DNA of 64,000 nt from Sipunculus nudus (taxonomy: Eukaryota > Annelida > Sipuncula > Golfingiida > Sipunculidae): assembly GCA_026874595.1 (NCBI GenBank), contig CM049309.1, forward strand, positions 71,530,926-71,594,925, given 5' to 3'. This document shows positions 45,868 through 58,987 of the stretch, in pieces. How positions within the stretch are numbered: position 1 is the stretch's first letter; each line of letters begins with the position of its first letter. The position numbers were made by a program, and so were the translations under genes. Below the pieces are notes generated by a model. The model saw only the letters and a program-made list of their open reading frames with translations. It was not told the origin of the DNA and made no database searches.

Positions 45868-46122
45868 TCTAAGCCGTAATTATACAGGTTAAGGACAGTA
45901 AGGTAGGTATTAAAGCCAAGCTGATACTGGTAAGGGTAGCAAGGTAGGAATCTCAGCCGAAGTGAGTAAAGGGGAGTAAAGTAGAGAACTAAACCTTACT
46001 GATACTGGTTATAGAAAGTATGGTAGACAACAGCCTTACTAATACCGGTCATGGGTAGTTAGGTAGGCATAAAAGCCTGACTGATACTGGGTTAAGATAT
46101 TTAGGTAAGCATATAAGCCTTA
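45868..46122 (+). repeat. Short ~40-bp minisatellite, plus orientation
   Basis: About six diverged monomers (AAGCCTGACTGATACTGG, TTAGGTAGGCATAAAAGCC), the same family as the two long arrays. It ends at the MITE. Confidence 0.85.
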
Positions 46123-46412
46123 AGGCCAAAAAAAATAAGGTATGGTTCTCAGGCACTTTTTTTCAGAAATCAGTGCGGGCGGGCGGTATTTTATTTTTGA
46201 CCTTTTTTTGAGTGTCTCCATAAAAATGTCATATGATCAGGAAAAAGTATGAAAATAACAATTTTTTTGGGGGGCAAAACAGGGAAAAGCACTACATAAA
46301 TTGTAATATTCATCTTCTTGAAAGATAAAAATCAAAATAAAAATTGTTGATGCGGGGGGTAAAAATTGACGCGGGCGGTGCCTGAGAACCATACCTTTTA
46401 TTTTTTTGGCCT
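46123..46412. mobile_element. MITE with ~36-bp terminal inverted repeats
   Basis: The left end AGGCCAAAAAAAATAAGGTA continues TGGTTCTCAGGCAC; the right end is its reverse complement with small changes (GTGCCTGAGAACCATACC, TTTTTTTGGCCT). The element is 290 bases long without coding capacity. Target duplication is unclear because CTTA and AAGG flanks blur the edge. Confidence 0.85.
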
Positions 46413-46900
46413 AAGGGGCCTTTACACAGAATAGCTATCTTTCTGCCTCCCGTTTGCAACCACGAAATTTACCAGGTCGTCGAAGGAGGCTCAAAGAAGG
46501 CAGAATGGTTGCCTAGGTCGTTAAAAGGTGGTACACAGGAGTTTCAGACATCGCAATGAACGCCATGGTCGCCGTGAGTTTTTGAACATGTACATAACAA
46601 ACGCACAAAGGTCGCCGAGGTGGTGGGTTGCTCAAAGGTGGCTCAAAGGAGGCAGAAGGGAGGCACAGGCCGTGGTTTTAGAATCAAGGCAGAGTGGTCG
46701 CGCTGGTAGCACAGGGGAAGCAGAGGGAAGGCAGGCAAGAAAATGCCATAATGCTGCATTTTGGGATGTTCAAGGGAGGCACAAGTATCGCTGAAACAGT
46801 TATGGAGCAATTACACAGAAACAGGATTTTCTGGGGTTAGGGGATCATTGAGCGTCCTGGTCATTTTTTGGTTGCTCAAGGGTGGTTCAAAGGCGGCCGC
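46413..46900 (+). other. Region upstream of the LECT2-like gene
   Basis: Purine-rich, with recurring GGTCGCCG, GCTCAAAGGTGGCTCAAAGG and GGAGGCAGAAGGGAGGCAC motifs. No protein feature is credible in the open frame at 46528-46794. It could hold promoter or 5' UTR sequence. Confidence 0.35.
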
Positions 46901-46964
46901 CCTTGCCAAAAAGTGTGGGGGTGTTTGGGGGATATATACCTCCTCCCCTATATTGACGCCCCTG
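46901..46964 (+). repeat. Short dispersed repeat, copy 2 (partner at 14889-14958)
   Basis: CCTTGCCAAAAAGTGTGGGG, ATATATACC and CCTATATTGACGCCCCTG lie 31-94 bases before the start codon of the LECT2-like gene. Confidence 0.7.
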
Positions 46965-46994
46965 TATGCTCTATTGATTTGCAGAAACCCCACG

Positions 46995-47301
46995 ATGAGG
47001 GCGTGTTCATTTCTGTGTTTTGGGATCATCGTGGTGATCCTTGCAGGCACATCTGACGGATTTTGGTTTTTCTGCCCTGTATGCCGCTGGGAGCCTTGGA
47101 CCAAATGGATCGGTTGTTACAAGTGTGGACAAGATAGGTGGGGAAGACGCTCCCGGGAACCGGCGAGGTACTGCTCCAGCAAGTGTGATCAACGGGATAG
47201 TTTCGAATACAGATACTGTGTTCATCCATGTAAAAACAGGGGCAAGAGTGTATTGGGTCGTTGTTCGTGTCCCCCTGGGTTCAGTGGTCCCTGCTGTGAA
47301 A
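46995..47301 (+). CDS. LECT2-like gene exon 1 (signal peptide, TSP1-like, EGF-like)
   Basis: The ATG at 46995 has A at -3. MRACSFLCFGIIVVILAG is a typical signal peptide. WEPWTKWIGC, CGQDRWGRRSREPARYC and YRYCVHPC look like a divergent TSP1 repeat; CSCPPGFSGPCC is an EGF-type C-terminus. The donor GAAA|GTAATT is weak; exit phase 1. The frame could also run on to 47372 if unspliced. Confidence 0.85.
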
Positions 47302-50300
47302 GTAATTATTTTTCGTTTTCTTCAGGCCACGCCAAAAATAATTGTACGACAGACTCGGGGGTTAAGCATTAGGAGCCAGAAGGCGATTCTTTTTCCGTTA
47401 ATAACTTAATTAGCGGTCGAGATAATTTGAAATAATGTTAGCTAGCACAATGATACACTTATGAAAGACAATTCTATCAATGGTGCAGATGAACCACAAA
47501 TTAAGCCCCTGTATATGACACAGGTCTATATTTGCATTGTCAATTTTTAAGGGACTGAGACAAGAGCACCAATGACCAGTATAACCATAGTTGGACTTAC
47601 ATTTGACACCTCCATGATCCGGGGCAAAAGGGGCGGCGTTTCCGTAGAAAAGTTATTTTTTGCGTGGCCTTAAATAATATTGTTGAATTAAATTCATATA
47701 AGTATTAAAGTTTTAAGAGTGAAAGGTTAAATGTAAAAAAGAACTATTGATGTAAGGCCTGAAATGTTAATATTTAAAAAAAGCTTTTTTATGATAACTT
47801 CTGAAGGGAAAATTGGAAGAATTTTGCACAATTGATGTAAAGGACGGAAATATTAAGATTTAAACATATTATACGAAAACAACGGAATATAGATTTGTTA
47901 AAATAGACAAGGCCTTCAGTCTTGAACCTCGACTATTCTGTTAATGTTGGTTATATTGTCCTATGACGTCTTGTCAGATTCTAGGTGTTCCTCCGCTGGG
48001 GGCTCTTGCCAGCAGCCCCAACAAATCTGTCAAGGAACCTATGTCAAGGGCCCGTGTGGCGACTCGGACAACATGCAGTGCTGTATGCCTGGCAAGGGTA
48101 AGTTAATACCATTCACTTATTCGGTCCATATTCCCAGGTTCATTGTGCATGAATGGCTGTATATTCGTGAATATTCCTTGATGACGTTCCAAAATTCGGA
48201 CCATGTGCCGAAATGTAATCGAAATACAAGACGACGAGAGGTTACGCGCTTGCCGGAAATCTCAGACCCAGATTTGTCATCAATAAGACAAAGAGGAAGA
48301 AAATACAGGGTTGGTTTTTAAAGATTGGACCAATATTGACAAAGTTACGATGGAAATTATAATTTGACGTGTTTTCATGACCTTGACTTTGACCTGTTTA
48401 AAAATACCCATACAGCTTCAAGAAATCGTTCCGATATACGATGGGTGAAAGTAACAACGTGATTCCAGGTAAACTGTGGCCTGTAGAATGCTGTATAACA
48501 GAGACAAGAAAGCAAAATTTACAACAAATGACAAACAGACAGACATATTGAAAAGTGACACAAAGCTGAGACCAGCTGACTACACTGAGTTATGCAGAAG
48601 ACGAAGGTGAAAAAAATGAGCCAATGTTTGTGAAGATAGGGCCAGAATTGACAAAATAATGAGGAAAGTAACATTTGAAGTGTTTCGAAATTTGAGACAA
48701 GATGACAGAACTATGTAATAAAGAAGACACAGTGGAAAAAAATAAGTTATATTTCATGTAATTTTGGTTAATAGTTTTGGAGATATGGCACAAAAATGAT
48801 ATGTTTTGTATGCAGCGCCCCCGAGCGGTAGCAATAATCGATTCTTCATTGGCCATTTCCGAAATGCCCTAATAATTTCATGAGATTCCGTTCATAATTT
48901 CGTTATTTTGTGATCAAACACACAAACGCACACGCACACGCGAACAGAGTCGACGAAGTCAATAACGCGGAGGCAATTATGTGACCAATAGGTCAGATGG
49001 TTTGAAATAGATTACAGTGAATCAGAGTGAATGGTTTGTTTGTCTTGGATGGCTCTAGAAATAATGCGAGTTGGCATTCAGAACCCGCCATTGTTTGGTT
49101 TTATGTATGTTTAGCATAATCTCAAACAGAACTGACAGTATCGCCTAGCAATGTGTGGCCAATCAAAGATAAGGGTATAATATTAAAACTTTGTTGTAAA
49201 TGTCCAAAAGACACTTCAGGGCTTATATAGATGATACAAAAATTAACAAATGGACATTCGTTATGAATTACCAAGCAAGTCTCGTGACATGTGATAAAAA
49301 ATGTCATAAATGATGTAGAGGAGCTTTCAGCAGATATTAGTTCTGCCGCGACATATCGATATATAAGCAAAATGAAATATAAAAAAATGAAATATGCATA
49401 AAGCATAAATCTTAAAGGGGGGGGGGGTATAGTCTTCTGAGGTAATTATGTATGTACCAGAGGGTCTAGTGGGGTAAATTTTCTACCCCACATGAGAACG
49501 GAATACCTTACCCCATAACAAAAGTTATTTATACACAAAACCCCAGGAGAACTGTTGACTTGCACAGTACCAAACAATTAATGGGGACACAAAAAAAGAG
49601 TACGCTTTAACTTCTGGGGTGTTCAAGCGTGTTTTTTATCAGATAGATGAACATCAAGAGTGGTGGATCCAGAAATTCGAGAACAGCGGGGGGGGGGGGG
49701 GGGGCGCTAATATACTGGGTTAGCAGTTGATGAGTATGAATATAAAGCGATTTATATATACACATGCAATATATATAATTTCAATATACATAATATATTA
49801 ACTTTTTTATTTCTCCTATATGAATAAAATCTAAAGCCACGTTCATTTGGAAGGGTAACTTTATAATACAGGAACACTGGGGGCGGGGGGAGTGTACAGG
49901 AGGGGATGTACCCCTCCGATATTGAGAAAACTTTTAAATGTGCAAAGTAATCAGGACATTTTGAGTCACCTTTCATAAACAATATGACGATTTTCTGTTT
50001 CTCACCAACTTTTTTCTTACATTTCGTAATAATTAACTTAATTAATATTCAGAGGCTCGGGGTTAACGTCTGCCCTGCTATAATATTTATATATCCTTCA
50101 AAATTTGGATATTAATTGGAATGTCCAAACATTCAATCGTTTGTAAACATGCTGATATAAATATGGTGAAATATGCATCTAACATAATTTAAATGCAATG
50201 GTAATATAATTGATATGTTCAAGTCGCATGTTAAACTAAGCATTTTACCGGCTTCTGTGGTCTAGGCAGCGCACCGGACCCTTAATACCACAGATCGTTG

Positions 50301-53194
50301 GAGTATCAGCCGAGGACATTAGATTTTTCACGGTCGACCCGGCTGAGCTCTCTGCATGTAGGCCAATGGGAAAAGCTTGCCTCACTCACGAATGCGAATT
50401 CCGGGGGGGGGGGGGGGGGAGTTTTGTCTTATGCCTCAGCAGACATTTGGATGCTATTATTTAATCACGGGGCTGTTCATATCTATCCTCCACTTATAAA
50501 CAAAAGTGTAATAGACTGTGGATAGATTAATAATCCTATTGTTAAAGAATATAAACAAATATAATAAAAATGAAATTAAATACAAATTACATGGGAAAAG
50601 ACACAGATAAATGAGTGATGCAACAATTCTGGATTCGCCACTGTGCATTTGCATCGACATGTATATGAAACGCCATCTTGTGCATATTTCATAAAAACTT
50701 CAGATGCAAATGCAGTAAAGAGAGTATAACGGCTATTGTTAACTGTAACGTGACATTGAGACCATAGATGAAGGTGACATTAAAAGTGATAACTCAACTA
50801 CATCATGGGGAGACCGCATAATATGGTACGATTCTATCCACATGTCCCATTCATATCCCATTAATAAACACAATTTGAAGGCTACAGAAATGCTTACCTA
50901 GTTTTATAGCTTAAATGGGTCACATACCTTTTTTTGGTGGGTGTGCTACCTTGCTGTACTGTAAAATGAGAACAACTGACCTGCATACCTAAGATTTCAT
51001 TTCAGAGAAATGCAGTGAATGATCAAACCACGAAGGTGGCAATAAAATCTGCATATAAAGGTCAAGGTCACTCAAAAGTTAATCAGTTTGAGAGAGTAAC
51101 TGGTCGATATTTTTCATAACCAAATCCACTGACCTTTGTGACGTCATTATTATGTTGTAAGCAGCTTTCGCTACCATGGACATGGTAGACCTTCTGCGTA
51201 GGAGCGTTTTGGTGGCTCATTATAATAATAAGGTTAATTTGGGCTGTGGTAGATATGTCAATTTCCTTCAATTTCTTTAAATTATCAGCATTATTGACAT
51301 ATTCAATTTGGTTGCCCCGGAAACCAAACAGTATGTTAAAATCACTATTAATCTTGTGCCATTGTCAGGCATATTTGTTTTATACAGATGAGTGTCTTGA
51401 AAAATGTTGGTATTCACTGTCCTTTGTTTTGGGAATGTTAGATGTATATACTGTGATTATAGTAAATATAATGGCTTCATCAAAATTTTGTATATCAATG
51501 CAATATGTGCAGATATTTTTTTATTTAATTGAAACTTTCCTGATCATAATTACTGCTTTTGGAATCTATACAGCCAATCAAATTAAAAAAAAAAAACCTC
51601 TAAATTGTGAGGAGAGCTCGAAATACAACTGGTCGCCAATGAATAGCCTACCAAGACCAGGAACCAGCAGATGTGTAAACTGGTATTACAATTTTCCGCC
51701 ATGCATATTCATAAATAACAAAATGCAAATACTATATATGCAAATTAGATCATAAAGTTGATCTTTTTATTTTTCAACCTTTTAAAGGTTGATAGCAATT
51801 GCCCCCGTACAGCACCAGGGGTCCTCGTGGCTAATAGACATAATCCTGACCATTTTTACCCAGGCACTGTGGTGACCAGAATGAATAATATTACACTATT
51901 TTAACTTTATTGGGTATAATTGTACAGAATATGAATATTTTGTAAATTATTTATGTTATTTCCACATGGTAATAAAACAGCTTTTTGGGTTTGAAAACTT
52001 TTATTGTAGAAAATGGTCGGCTGTGAGAAAATCCTCATTCGTTAAAGACTAATATGTTCTTCAAAACCAGTAACATGATAATTGACATTACGGTAGGTTT
52101 TGCATGCATATTCATTAAGATGCAACTATTAGATATGCAAATAAGGAACACATATACATTGACTCTTTATGTATCCTTTCATGAGAATAAATTGTAAGAT
52201 GAAGAAGCCCAATTAAGATGAAGAGAACATGCAGTCACTAAAAATTGCACTTAAATTTGCATATTTTTGCATATATCAGATTAAGCAATTTATGTTGTGC
52301 CAGGAAACATTTCATGTAAGAAAATCCTCTCATTTTGTTGGGGTTTTTTTTCAACTTCAAATGTTAAATTTCAACAGAGGTCAATCATTTTAATACATTC
52401 ATATAAATAATGTGATTGCATTATTAACAAATGTGGGAATAGAAATTGGCTCATATTTTAAAGAATATTACCAACCCGATACTTTAATCATGCATTTTAT
52501 AATGAAGAGCCCAATCTTGATTTCTGGTCGAAATCAAGATGGCGGCAACCAAAGGGTGCGAATTTTGGGGGTATATTTTTTTAAAGATGCCTAGGGGCAG
52601 TAGTATCCCTGTGCAAAGGTTTTGAGGATTTCTGGTGTTTAGCCGCTGTACTATTTGATACATCTGCTGGAGTATCATAGGACAAAAAGGTCTAGGTATT
52701 GACTATCTATGACATGGCATACTTAACACAAAAGTTTTGAAATAAGGATAAACTTAGTTTCATGAAGGAGGGGTGTATGTTTATTACTGCAAAATTAACT
52801 GCTTACAAATATAGATACAACAGTAATCTAAACTATGATTTGAACTATGAACTAAAGCTTAAGCAAGTGTTATATTGGCTTAAAAGACTCAAACAAGATT
52901 ACCTGTACTGTCGTGTGTTCGACAAGATGAGAATATGTATGTCATACCTGTGGCGTCACTTATATGTTGCTCCCCGTCTGAAAGAAACATACATATATAA
53001 TACTATATATAAATATTACATATAATCAGATACATGTGTTTATGTACACACACATTATATAGAAACATTTAATCATAATGGTCTTTTTTATTTGTTTACA
53101 AAAAAACTTAAGCGTATCGTCAATACATATCGGGTATCGCTTTATGTGTATCGCAATGCGTATTGAACCTGAATAGGCTGTCAGATACCCTGTC

Positions 53195-53248
<54 letters not shown>

Positions 53249-56200
53249 TTTGTTTCTGGTCGATATCCCGTAATAATTTGACAATTTTAACAAAAAAAGT
53301 TGATCCTAACGAAAACGTTTTATTTATCTATATTTGGTTTTATTGATATTTACATTGTGTTTGAATTTCGAATATCCGATATGTGACTGTTAACAATAGA
53401 TAATTCCTTTAAAAAATAGGCAAGAAAACGCTGATCTCTCGCACACAGGCTATTATAGTTTTGTTTATATCCGTGTGTTTATAACATGTGGTGTGCCGCC
53501 AAACTAATCCAAACACATGAAATGAGGACATCTGGAAGCAATTTAGACGAACCAGAATATTGCAAAAGGTGTTTTACAACAAGTGAACTTTTGACTTTCT
53601 GTTTGTCAACAATGGCCCATGTACTTTGTTTACTAACAACTTGTAGATAAAAAAAAAATCAAGTTCACAGAGTAAGCTGAAAATCGCTAGAATTCAGCAG
53701 AATAGGTAGGTGAATAGCTGGTTTTAATATTTAAGGGCAATCGCAAACTCTGTTATGGTTGCTGCCTTAAAGAACAATCAAAATAGCATTTACCCTTGGT
53801 GTTTTGGTCCCTTAATCCAGGGTCTGTTAAACAACTTATTATTGTGTGTTACCTAAAATGAGTTGTCTCTGTTCTTGACAGATCCCAAGTGTACCGCTCA
53901 TGGTGGTTCTTGCCAGCTGACTAATCAAGCCTGTGACGGGACATATGACAGGGGCCTTTGTGACGGCCCCGTCAATAGAAAATGTTGTCTGCCCGGCCTA
54001 GGTAAGTGAAACGGTTTTATAGGTCTTGCATCAGGGCGGTAACTTTTTGTCTGGTGTGTTAAGGCAACAAGGTGTAGAGTGAAGCTGCGGTAGGGTGAAG
54101 TTCAGAACAAGCACACTTTGGCGTAAATTTTATTCTCATATAATAAAATTGTGTGGAACATGACTACATGTAGGTGCGCCGCAATCAAAAGAAGGGCATC
54201 GGACACAGCGCAGCGGGGAATCTAGTAACAGATTTCTCTTTGTTCACTTCCTCCGTAAGATTTTCATATGTAATTGGATATTTCGATAACAGTTGAAATT
54301 AATTATATTTTGAAATATTTTTATAAAAGATTTTGAGTTTTTTTCAACCTTTATAACTCTCCAGTCTAAGCATTTGATAAAGAACATGAATTCCCCCCCC
54401 CCCCGGTGTGGGCAAATCTCGCCAGGTCAATATAACATTTATTTATTTCATCTAGATGGAAAAAGAAGAAGCATCTGGCATGTCTGACTCAGTGTTAGAG
54501 TGGAACTTTTATCATGAGACAAAAGCTAGCAACAGACCGTGGAAATCCGTTATGTTATCCGTTACGTTGTCTGTTACCAATCACAAGTCTACATCTAGTA
54601 TCACCGATAACAAAATTGCAGCAGAACTGATGTGTACTAATGTCACTTCTTTATAATGCCTCCGTAGATTAAAAGTGACCTTTGCTTTTACATATTTGTC
54701 ACAGATATTACATATTATTACTAGAATGGGTATATGCCTCATTCAAAATACCAAATATATAACCTAAGCATGATGTTATGGACTCCTACAGTGAAAACCG
54801 TGTAATGAGACCGTCTGTGGGACTGGCCAAAAGCGGTCTTATTTTACAGGTGGGCCAATCAGACAGGTCAGCTGTAACCATTGTGAATGCTTTCAGTTCA
54901 CTGGAGGGTTTTAAGATCAGCTGAATGAAAGTCATCTGAGCTATAGCGATCAGTCTTAGTCCGTTGTCCGTCCGTTAACAAGGCTCAAATCGTAACCGCT
55001 CTCCCTATAAACTTCTAACTTAAAATCCATAGAGGTCCATGAAATTCTCCATGGAAAGCTGAAATTAGATCACTGTGACCTATATCCTGCGAGCTATGGG
55101 GCTCAAAAATACCCAACAACAATTATTAAAAAATTGATACAAAAGCCCATGTATCTAACTAAAACATCGGTTGCCATGATGCTTTCCATGCATTATTTTC
55201 TGAAGGTTGATAGCGCCACCTGTATGTTTCTAATTATTACGCATTATTTTTTTTATATTTGAGACTTTCAGATGAAGAAGTCCATGGGTTAACAGGGCAC
55301 AAACCGTAACCGTTAGACCTAGATACGTTTAACTGTACATCATGGGAGGTCCTAGAGCAATTTTCCTGGAAACCTGAAATTAGGTCAGTAATGAGCACCA
55401 AGTCAGACGTGGCACAAATTATATCTAGTTGCCCTAGAATCTTCTATCATAACATCCAGGTAAGTCTTGGGCAAATCTATATGATATTAAGTCATAGTGA
55501 TCTATATTGTACGAGCTACTAGCCAAAAACATAATTTTAATCACCCAGTCAGGCTGACGGGGCACAAATTGTATATGATAGTCCTAGAATCTTCTAAAGA
55601 ACATCCAAGGAAGTCTTGGACAAATCTCCATGACACCTGAAATTAGGTCGCTGTGACCTATTTAGGGCTCGAAAGTGCCCCCCCCCGAATAATTTAAAAA
55701 ATTGCTACAAAAACCCATTTATCTAATTAATTTATGAATTGTCACAATTACTTCCAGGCTTATTGTTATTGAGTAGTTCATCATTTCCTGACAACTGATG
55801 GTGCCACCTATATTTTTCCAATTTTTACCCATTATTGTTCCCTATTTTTAAAACCACATGAAGCAGTGCGTCCGTTAACAGGGCATAAACCGTTACCATT
55901 AAATCTAGAGGTCCTAGGAAAATCTCCGTAGAAACCAGAAATTAGGCCATTTTGACCAATATTTTGAAAAATATAAGCCAAAAAATATGATTTTGTGAAC
56001 CCAGTCAGACAGACGAGGCAAAAATGTATCTGCTAGCCTAAATTCTTCTAACATAACATCCAGGGAAGTCTTTGACAATGATGTCCATGGAAACCTGAAA
56101 TTAGGTAATGGTGACCTATATTTTGCCAGCTACCAGCCAGAAACATGATTTCAGGCACCAAGGTAGTCAGACAGGGCACAAAAGTTAACTATTGCACTTA

Positions 56201-57341
56201 GAATCTTCAAACTTTACATCCATTGAGGGCCTTGAAGAATCTCGCTGCACATCACTGTCACATATTTTCTCTTGGGTTAAGGTCTACGGAAAAAATTCAC
56301 AAAAGGAGAACCTTGGAGAGGGATCCCAGATACCGCTTTACTAGAGTGATCGACGAGTCCACCATCTACCATACCATACAAAAACCGTTAGAACTCAGGG
56401 AGGTCTTTGGGAAAACTCTGTGGAAACCTGAATTTAGGTCATGGTGACCTATAGTCTGCAAGGCAGTGCAAGCTATGTTCAAAAATATGATTTGAACACC
56501 CTATAGGACAGGTGTGCATGATTGGTTACCGTTGGACGTAGAAACGTCTAACTTATCATCTGGGGAGTTCCTGGTAAAATCTTCTTGGAAAGCCTTAATA
56601 AGGTCACGGTAAACTATTGCCAAGGACTATTGGCAAAATGCATGATTGTGAGCACTCTTGGAGTCATTTTACCCATTGCTCAAGCTTCCTTGAGTTCAGC
56701 TCGGAGTCATGTCCAATGAGTCACTTGTTTCAATAGGCAGGTGGTCTTTCAGACAAGTTCCATTGTACTTGTTTCCAGGGACTAATCAGCAGATATGTGA
56801 AGGTAACGTGGGTAACACCATCAGAGGTCAGGATCCAGCAGGGGCTGGATGGTGGCACGCGAGTAGAACGTAAGTGTTTAATCATCCATGTCTGTTCGTT
56901 TGTCTGTTTGCCTGTTTGATACTGCTTCATTGACATTCTTCTATGAATTAGGAGAGCAAAAATGAACCCGGCCAACAGAATTCTCAGAATAAGCCCACAC
57001 ACACGTACTCGTAAGAAATATCTAAAAGTTTGTCTGTGGACAGCTACTCGGGTAATTGGTCTTTATAACAACTGGACACAAGGTAATCGTTAGACATCAT
57101 CATAGTGTATAATTACTCATGGGTATCATTAAGACGAACTTGATTTATAACAGTGGGCAAATATTCGCTATGCTCAGCAAACGCTAGATTCAGTATACAT
57201 TTAATACTAATAAACCATAAATAAGTTTTACATTCCGTATTCTGCCTAACAAGTGTACAATTGTCAAGTAACAACTGTTTTTAAGAATGTAACGAGAGAT
57301 AACAAAGGCGTGATAAAAACAACGACGTCCATTAAATATTT

Positions 57342-57413
<72 letters not shown>

Positions 57414-58925
57414 GTATTTCCTTGAATAGACGCCCGGGCGTTTATTTTTTTCAAACCCTGCTTTGACCCGGCGTCTAAACAAGGCCGGCTTCTATTTAAG
57501 GCCGGCGTTTATTAAAAAATACATTATCAGGCTCATCAGACAAACTAAAAAAATAGAACACGCCGAAACAATAAACCCGCCGGTCACTACTTAGGGACAC
57601 AATTGAAAACATTGCCGGTACACGGATTGTGTTTACGAAATTTCCTTTGATGTCATAGGGATATGGGAAACGCGCAATCTCCACAATTACGCACCATAAT
57701 AAGAATTAACGGAGAATCACAGCGAGAGATTGCAGTTGTCCACAAGAATCTGTCCGCGCGGGCCTCAGGTGTTTCATGTGGCTGTTCCATTTATTTTACA
57801 CCGCGTGTTATTTCCTTCTGAACACGGGTGGCTCTTCCATGAACTTTTCTCCGCGTACAACTGGTAACAGTGGTTCCATCGACATACGGGGGGTCGGTAC
57901 GGCATAGCGTAATTCATTGTCATTACACTTTCCTCCCGTCAACTATTCAACTGATTCAGCTCGACACAGCGTAATCAAGTGTTTCTGACCTGGTTTATAC
58001 TTAACACGGTTGGCTCTCCCATTAACTGTGCACCGTGGAGAACTGTTAATATTGGTTCCATCGAAAAACGGGGGGCTGGTACATATAACGGCACTGCGTA
58101 ATTCGTTTTCATGACACCATCCGTCCGACTTTTAACTGATTTAGCTTGAGACAGCGTGTTGAAGCGTTTCCGACCTTGTATATACTTGTATGTGACATTT
58201 ACTGCCGGGAATATTTCTGAATATAGAGTAATACTATTTTCAACTTTAAAGTTTATCTCAGAAACCTGGTGCTGGTAACAATGGGGACGCACTTAAAGCG
58301 CTTAAAAATGAACGCAAGGAGCGTAATTTGGCTTGACAGTAGCTACAAATTGTACCGCTTGAAACCATCATTTGGTGTCTTCATGCTACACAAGAAATAT
58401 GTGCCCAAACGTATTTTAACAGTTCTGTTCAACCATCCGTTAGGTATACTTTTACCGTACCAAGATTAACCTCTTGTATCAGGCGGTACTATTTTTATCT
58501 AGCTTGACAGCAGTGATAGTGTTAGCTTCTCACTGCTGACGTATTTGTGGAGCGTTTATTAGGATCGGTGATCGGCTTTAATCATAAGGACGGATCGGGA
58601 ATATTTGGTGGTCCCTCGTGCATTGAAACAGGCATTCACGTAAGATAAAAACATATTTACAGAAGAATTAAATATCAATAAAACTTAAATCGAAATTCAT
58701 ACAACAATCTTTGGTCGATTTGACTGGTAAATACACCAATTATAGTGAAGGGATAAGACATCTGGCGACAAACATGGAAACTACTCTGACACCAGGCCTG
58801 TGAACAAGACCGGCGTCTATTTAAGGCCGGCGTTTATTTTTCTGGGACACTGTTTTACCCCGGCGACTAAACAAGGCAGGCGACTATTTAAGGCCCGGCG
58901 TCTGATCAAGGAAATACGGTATATA

Positions 58926-58987
<62 letters not shown>

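Noticed and set aside
46761-46994. An in-frame extension of the LECT2-like protein upstream of its ATG
   Set aside because: The frame is open to 46761, but that stretch has low complexity and contains a dispersed repeat. The methionine at 46995 starts a clean signal peptide with a good context.
51246-51755. 169-codon hydrophobic frame that could be a membrane protein
   Set aside because: AT-rich, no motif, inside an intron of the LECT2-like gene, no splice-like borders; judged chance.
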